A DNA stretch of 64,000 nt from Pseudoscleropodium purum (lineage: Eukaryota; Streptophyta; Bryopsida; Hypnales; Brachytheciaceae). Positions 60,301-64,000 of this stretch are shown piece after piece; position 1 is the first letter of the stretch, and every line of letters starts with the position of its first letter. The stretch is taken from positions 7,814,501 through 7,878,500 of the forward strand of contig OZ017796.1 in NCBI GenBank assembly GCA_963969395.1, read 5' to 3'. A program made the translations under genes and the position numbers. Below the pieces are notes generated by a model, which saw nothing but the letters and a program-made list of their open reading frames with translations, searched no databases and was not told the DNA's origin.

Positions 60301-63300
60301 GCTTCATGTATTATTACGTGATTACTCTTTGTTGTGATGAGATATCAGTAGAGTTCTGAACAGAGGGCCCTTTGAATCAAGTTTGATATCATTAGCAAGT
60401 TCTAGAATTTCTTGTCTGAAGTGCTAGGAACCTTTGCCTCAAGAGTCTGCGGATATAAAAGCACACAATCATGTACCTGGTGATCCTCGTGTAGGATGTG
60501 ACATTGAATCAAGTGAAATGAAATCTGTGCATTTGAATTTTAAATAGTGTATTGGTTAACCTTGGCTTAAAGCTGCGAAAGTTTGTGGTCAATCCTATGA
60601 TAGTTCTGTAATATTTGTGATGAGATTGTTGTGAAGAGATCTAGCAATCTTGTTCTTATAGTCTAGTGTTCATTATGATTATTATGTACTTCTGAAGCTG
60701 GATTTTGAAGTAGTTGATTCTGCAAACCTGAAGATTTCTTTACGAGAATATTAATTATCACATTGGTCACACGCATTTTTAGGTTGTTGGCTCACTCTTG
60801 TTGTACTCGCAGGGGGTGGGGCACAGAGAGGCGAAATGGGAGAGCCGATATGGTGCATTGGCAGGGCCATTTCTTTATTTATTGGATTCTGATTCGTCAC
60901 GCAGTTACAAAACTTATCATTCGTATGCCTCTCACTATCTCGGCATGGTTTTTGCGTTGCATGCTGCTTAACACATATTTTTCTTAGAGAACTTCACTTT
61001 CTGGTGTTTAATGCGAAATCAAAGGCTAATTTCATGGTTTTATTTTTTAGAATTACTATTGAAATGTTCACTTTAACCCATACTAACTCTCTGTTATTAC
61101 GTTCGTAGTTTGATTGGAAAAAAGGTCTTCAATGTTCCTGAAGAATCATTGGACGGTGTGGAGAATGTCCTTGCAATTTGTGATGCAGGGCAGCTTGATA
61201 ACAAGGTGCGTTATACTGTATATTCAAGGGTCAATAAAACTCTTTATCAGTCCTGCATACTCAATCCAGTACTAGATTTTCATGGTTATCTAATGTAACA
61301 ACTCATCTGGTTTTCTGGATTTTTGAGCCCAGGTTGCAGAATCTGCAGGAGCGCTCCTCCTGCGATTCGCGGATGAAGATGCAAGAAATAACTGGCAAGG
61401 ACGATTTGCTGGCGCCATATATCGGTCTTCTGTAAGTTACAGTGCTTTTTTATGAAGATTGTCCTAAATTTTGAGTCTTTATCCACCTTTTTAGTTAATT
61501 GTGTTCATATTAAATCTTTGTCTGCTTTTGAGAAGCCCCTTTAAATTATAAATGGGTTTAGAAATATAATTTATTCAGCTCATACAAATGGGTTCTCGAT
61601 CTAGAGTTCAGGAAATCCAAAGGGGTTATAGGATAAGTGAGCCTAGCGCCTTTCTTGTATCTGGTTATGGTCCGTAGAGTGAATATAATTTTTCAATCCA
61701 TGGCTTAACGAATTCGAGAGGGGTCTTTAAGGAATTTGGCCTCAAACTTTCCAAATTTGGCTTCAATCTTCCACACGTAGTGCATTAGATGTTCCAAATG
61801 ATCTATGTTGTCTAATTTGCTCTAAATTCTTCAAGAGTGGAAGTCCTCTTCGTCGCAGTTGTACGAAGGCTTGGATTTATCTGCTCATATCAACTTCGTC
61901 TTCTTTCAGCTGCCTTCTTTTTCTGATGAATGTTTGCTGATCATATGGAATCTTGGACTAACACACTTGTGTCGCTGCAAACTGTAGACCCCTGCTGCAG
62001 TTTCAGGGCTTCTAGGTGGAAAGGGGGAGAAGAACGATTCCGAGGGGGATCAAGTTGCGGAATCGACAGAGGTTGACGAAACGAAGTTGGCTGAGCAAGA
62101 AACAATCTTCTTGACTGGTGTCCTTGATGAACTGAAAATTGTCATAAGCAACAGCCGTGATGTAAGCTGACTACCTTGACCCATTTCTCTGTACGCGAAT
62201 TTGTTTCATAAGCCCATTGTTTGGAACTTGAAGCGTGCTCTTTGCAAATGCGTTTGTGATTATTTTGATGCGAATGAGATTGTGCTTCTGGGGTTAGGAC
62301 TTGTTTGAAGAGTGTCAATTTGGTCGAATTGATGGAAATTCACGACTTCAGCACGTTTCATGGCGTGCGGTTTGAATGAAAATCTATGCATGTCCTAGTT
62401 TTTGAAGCTTTGTGTAGATGAATGTCACAGAATCACGTCAATTTAACGAAACTGATGATTGAAGGATGTCATAAATGGTCACCTGGTGACTGATGACTTC
62501 ATCTCAGCCTTCTGTGTTTAGACATCTATACTTTTCTTGTTTCATTCGAAGTCAATGCCAACAGCTGAAATAATGAAATCGTCAAATGTGCTCTGTCCTT
62601 TGCAGATTGATTTCGCATCAACCAAGCTGTTATTGGCCTCTGAGAGTCCACTCTTGGAACTCCGAGCCATTGGGACCAAGGTAATCATATTCTAGACTTG
62701 CGTTCGAGGATATTCGGTTAGCCCTGTGGACTTCATAATGACTCCTTCACTGATCGTTGATCAAATCTGCTTGACAGACTTCAGATTTCATATCTCGTGT
62801 CTGGGCCATTTTTCAATATGGTGGCAATTGCTTATATAATCTCATGATCTTGTTCGTATCAATGAATAGATGCAAACCACTGAATTAATGTACAAGATTA
62901 TGTTTTTGAACGAAGACGATTTTATTAAACAAATCTGAAGTTGATTTTAGTGAGTGGTTGCTCTATGTCTGGTTTGGGCTTTTACTTTCTGAAAGTTTGC
63001 ACATTGATCCTGGACAATTACCTCCTGCATCTGAGCACTATGGGAAAAATTGATCAACTAACTCGAGATATATTTGTAGGTGGAATTTGTCATGAGAAAG
63101 AACGACATGTTAATCGGAGCTGTCTTACAAGCTTTAGAGCTTGAGGACAAATTCCATGGGCATGTTTCACCTTCCTGTCGCTACTTGGCTCGGTCATATA
63201 TCAAAAAGGAAAGGAATGGAAAAGGAGGGAATGATGGAGAAAGGGCCATGTCATCATCTTCATCCCATTCTAGCAATAAGAAAGGGGAAGACCGACAGCT

Positions 63301-64000
63301 TCAGAAAGAAGGAAGCAAACGAGGAACGAAACAGCTCACAAAGGGACCTGGTAACAACTCTAGATCTGCAGGCTCTTCAAAATTGAAGCTCAGTCAGTCT
63401 GGAACTTCAGGAGATGAACGCTTTTTTGATGCCAACGATGAGAGTGGTGATGAAAGCAGCTCAAGTACCTTTAGTTCACATAGACACGGCAGTAGCTCGG
63501 ATGCTGCAGCTAAGTTCTATGATGCTGAAGATGACGAAAGTGCACCACCTAGTTTTAAGAGAGAGGTCGGTCTATTGCCGGGATCTGCCTCACCAGAGCC
63601 AAATAAAAATGATCGGGATGTGACTGATAATGAGGAGCTCAAAAGCTTCGTGAAGGCCCAAGTTATCATGACCTCACCAGAGTCACCTACGTATGCGTCT
63701 ATTGACAAAGAGGTAAGCAATCAATGTGTCAATCGATATTTTGATGCAGACCTTGTATCGTGACCACATATGAATTGAGTAAGCACTTTGTGGCCTTACG
63801 AATATAATTTTGATTTGTATTGGTTTTAGTTGATATCAGTTTGTTACTCTTTGCGAAAATATCTGTGTAAAAGTGAAGTGCGTTTCTAGTACATTTCTAG
63901 TTTGTGAGTTACCTTTGATGCACAATTATGGCATTGATTCATCTCCGTTAAAGTAGGTTTTGAATAATCGTGATCATGAGTTTGACAGGTGCGAGTGTCA
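51382..64000 (+). CDS. VPS13: VPS13-type lipid transfer protein with internal PH domain, 5' part
   Basis: Starts ATG 51382. Exons: 51382-51478, 52337-52440, 52540-52674, 53200-53259, 53551-53648, 53915-54032, 54673-54774, 55173-55376, 55621-55781, 56270-56440, 56621-56707, 56950-57271, 57646-57750, 57939-58034, 58222-58289, 58686-58809, 59029-59412, 59729-59938, 60813-60922, 61109-61205, 61333-61431, 61988-62161, 62606-62680, 63080-63712, 63989 onward: 1282 codons so far, all phases consistent. The chorein N-terminus is MLEEQLAFYLDKYLGEYV. Then come LKPEALNALKLPIKVKAGFLG, IGNLKLSITNVHIRYED and SWWSFGW. A PH domain spans about 877-984 (GPFLYLLDSD, LIGKKVFNVP, ARNNWQGRFAGAIYRSS), as in plant VPS13M proteins such as Arabidopsis At4g17140. 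VPS13 proteins move lipids between membranes at contact sites. Intron 6 has a GC donor. The segment joining exons 3 and 4 looks short for the family, so a microexon may be missed. Exon 24 is a Ser-rich acidic linker. Confidence 0.93.

Overview
The window is nuclear DNA of a land plant. The evidence is spliced genes with plant-type exon structures and plant-specific families: an MKK3-type MAP kinase kinase with a C-terminal NTF2-like domain, a SPIRAL1-like microtubule protein, COP9 signalosome subunit 1 and a plant-type VPS13 with an embedded PH domain. Sequence divergence and the DenD-like epimerase relic make me lean towards a non-flowering plant such as a bryophyte, but this is inference and I cannot name the species. 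Gene islands of moderate GC alternate with very AT-rich, gene-free stretches of 3 to 11 kb.

Layout: 1-512 (+) is the 3' end of a lipoate-protein ligase A-type gene. 513-6200 is AT-rich with foldback and tandem repeats. 7476-12737 (-) is a complete ten-exon MKK3 gene with a long leader region upstream. 14128-14650 is a degenerate tandem array, then AT-rich DNA runs to 25.2 kb. 25275-25787 (-) is the first exon of a SPIRAL1-like gene. 26964-28955 (+) is a three-exon cytochrome c gene, tail to tail with a four-exon CCDC12/Cwf18 splicing-factor gene at 30136-31799 (-). 32662-35112 (+) is a decayed, still intron-bearing NAD-dependent epimerase pseudogene with a duplicated exon fragment after it. 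35.4-43.7 kb holds tandem repeats, a MITE-like element, a broken ORF of unknown family and a possible ABC transporter scrap. 43732-46446 (+) is a complete six-exon CSN1 gene. 47-51.3 kb is AT-rich with a foldback element. 51382-64000 (+) is the 5' part of a VPS13 gene, with 24 exons plus the start of a 25th, running off the window.

The intact genes are housekeeping or signalling genes (lipoylation, MAPK signalling, microtubules, respiration, splicing, protein degradation, lipid transfer). They do not form a common pathway, as expected for a plant chromosome. Exon boundaries were checked by reading-frame phase: MKK3 gives 519 codons plus stop, CSN1 438, cytochrome c 111 and CCDC12 158, all close to the usual family lengths.

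The most unusual observations are an internal triplication in CSN1 intron 1 that carries decayed copies of the exon 2 edge, two GC-AG introns supported by family alignment, a cytochrome c with a divergent segment after its haem motif, a SPIRAL1-like protein with a GYxTP repeat and no visible last exon, and several foldback elements. I saw no clearly novel multi-gene system.
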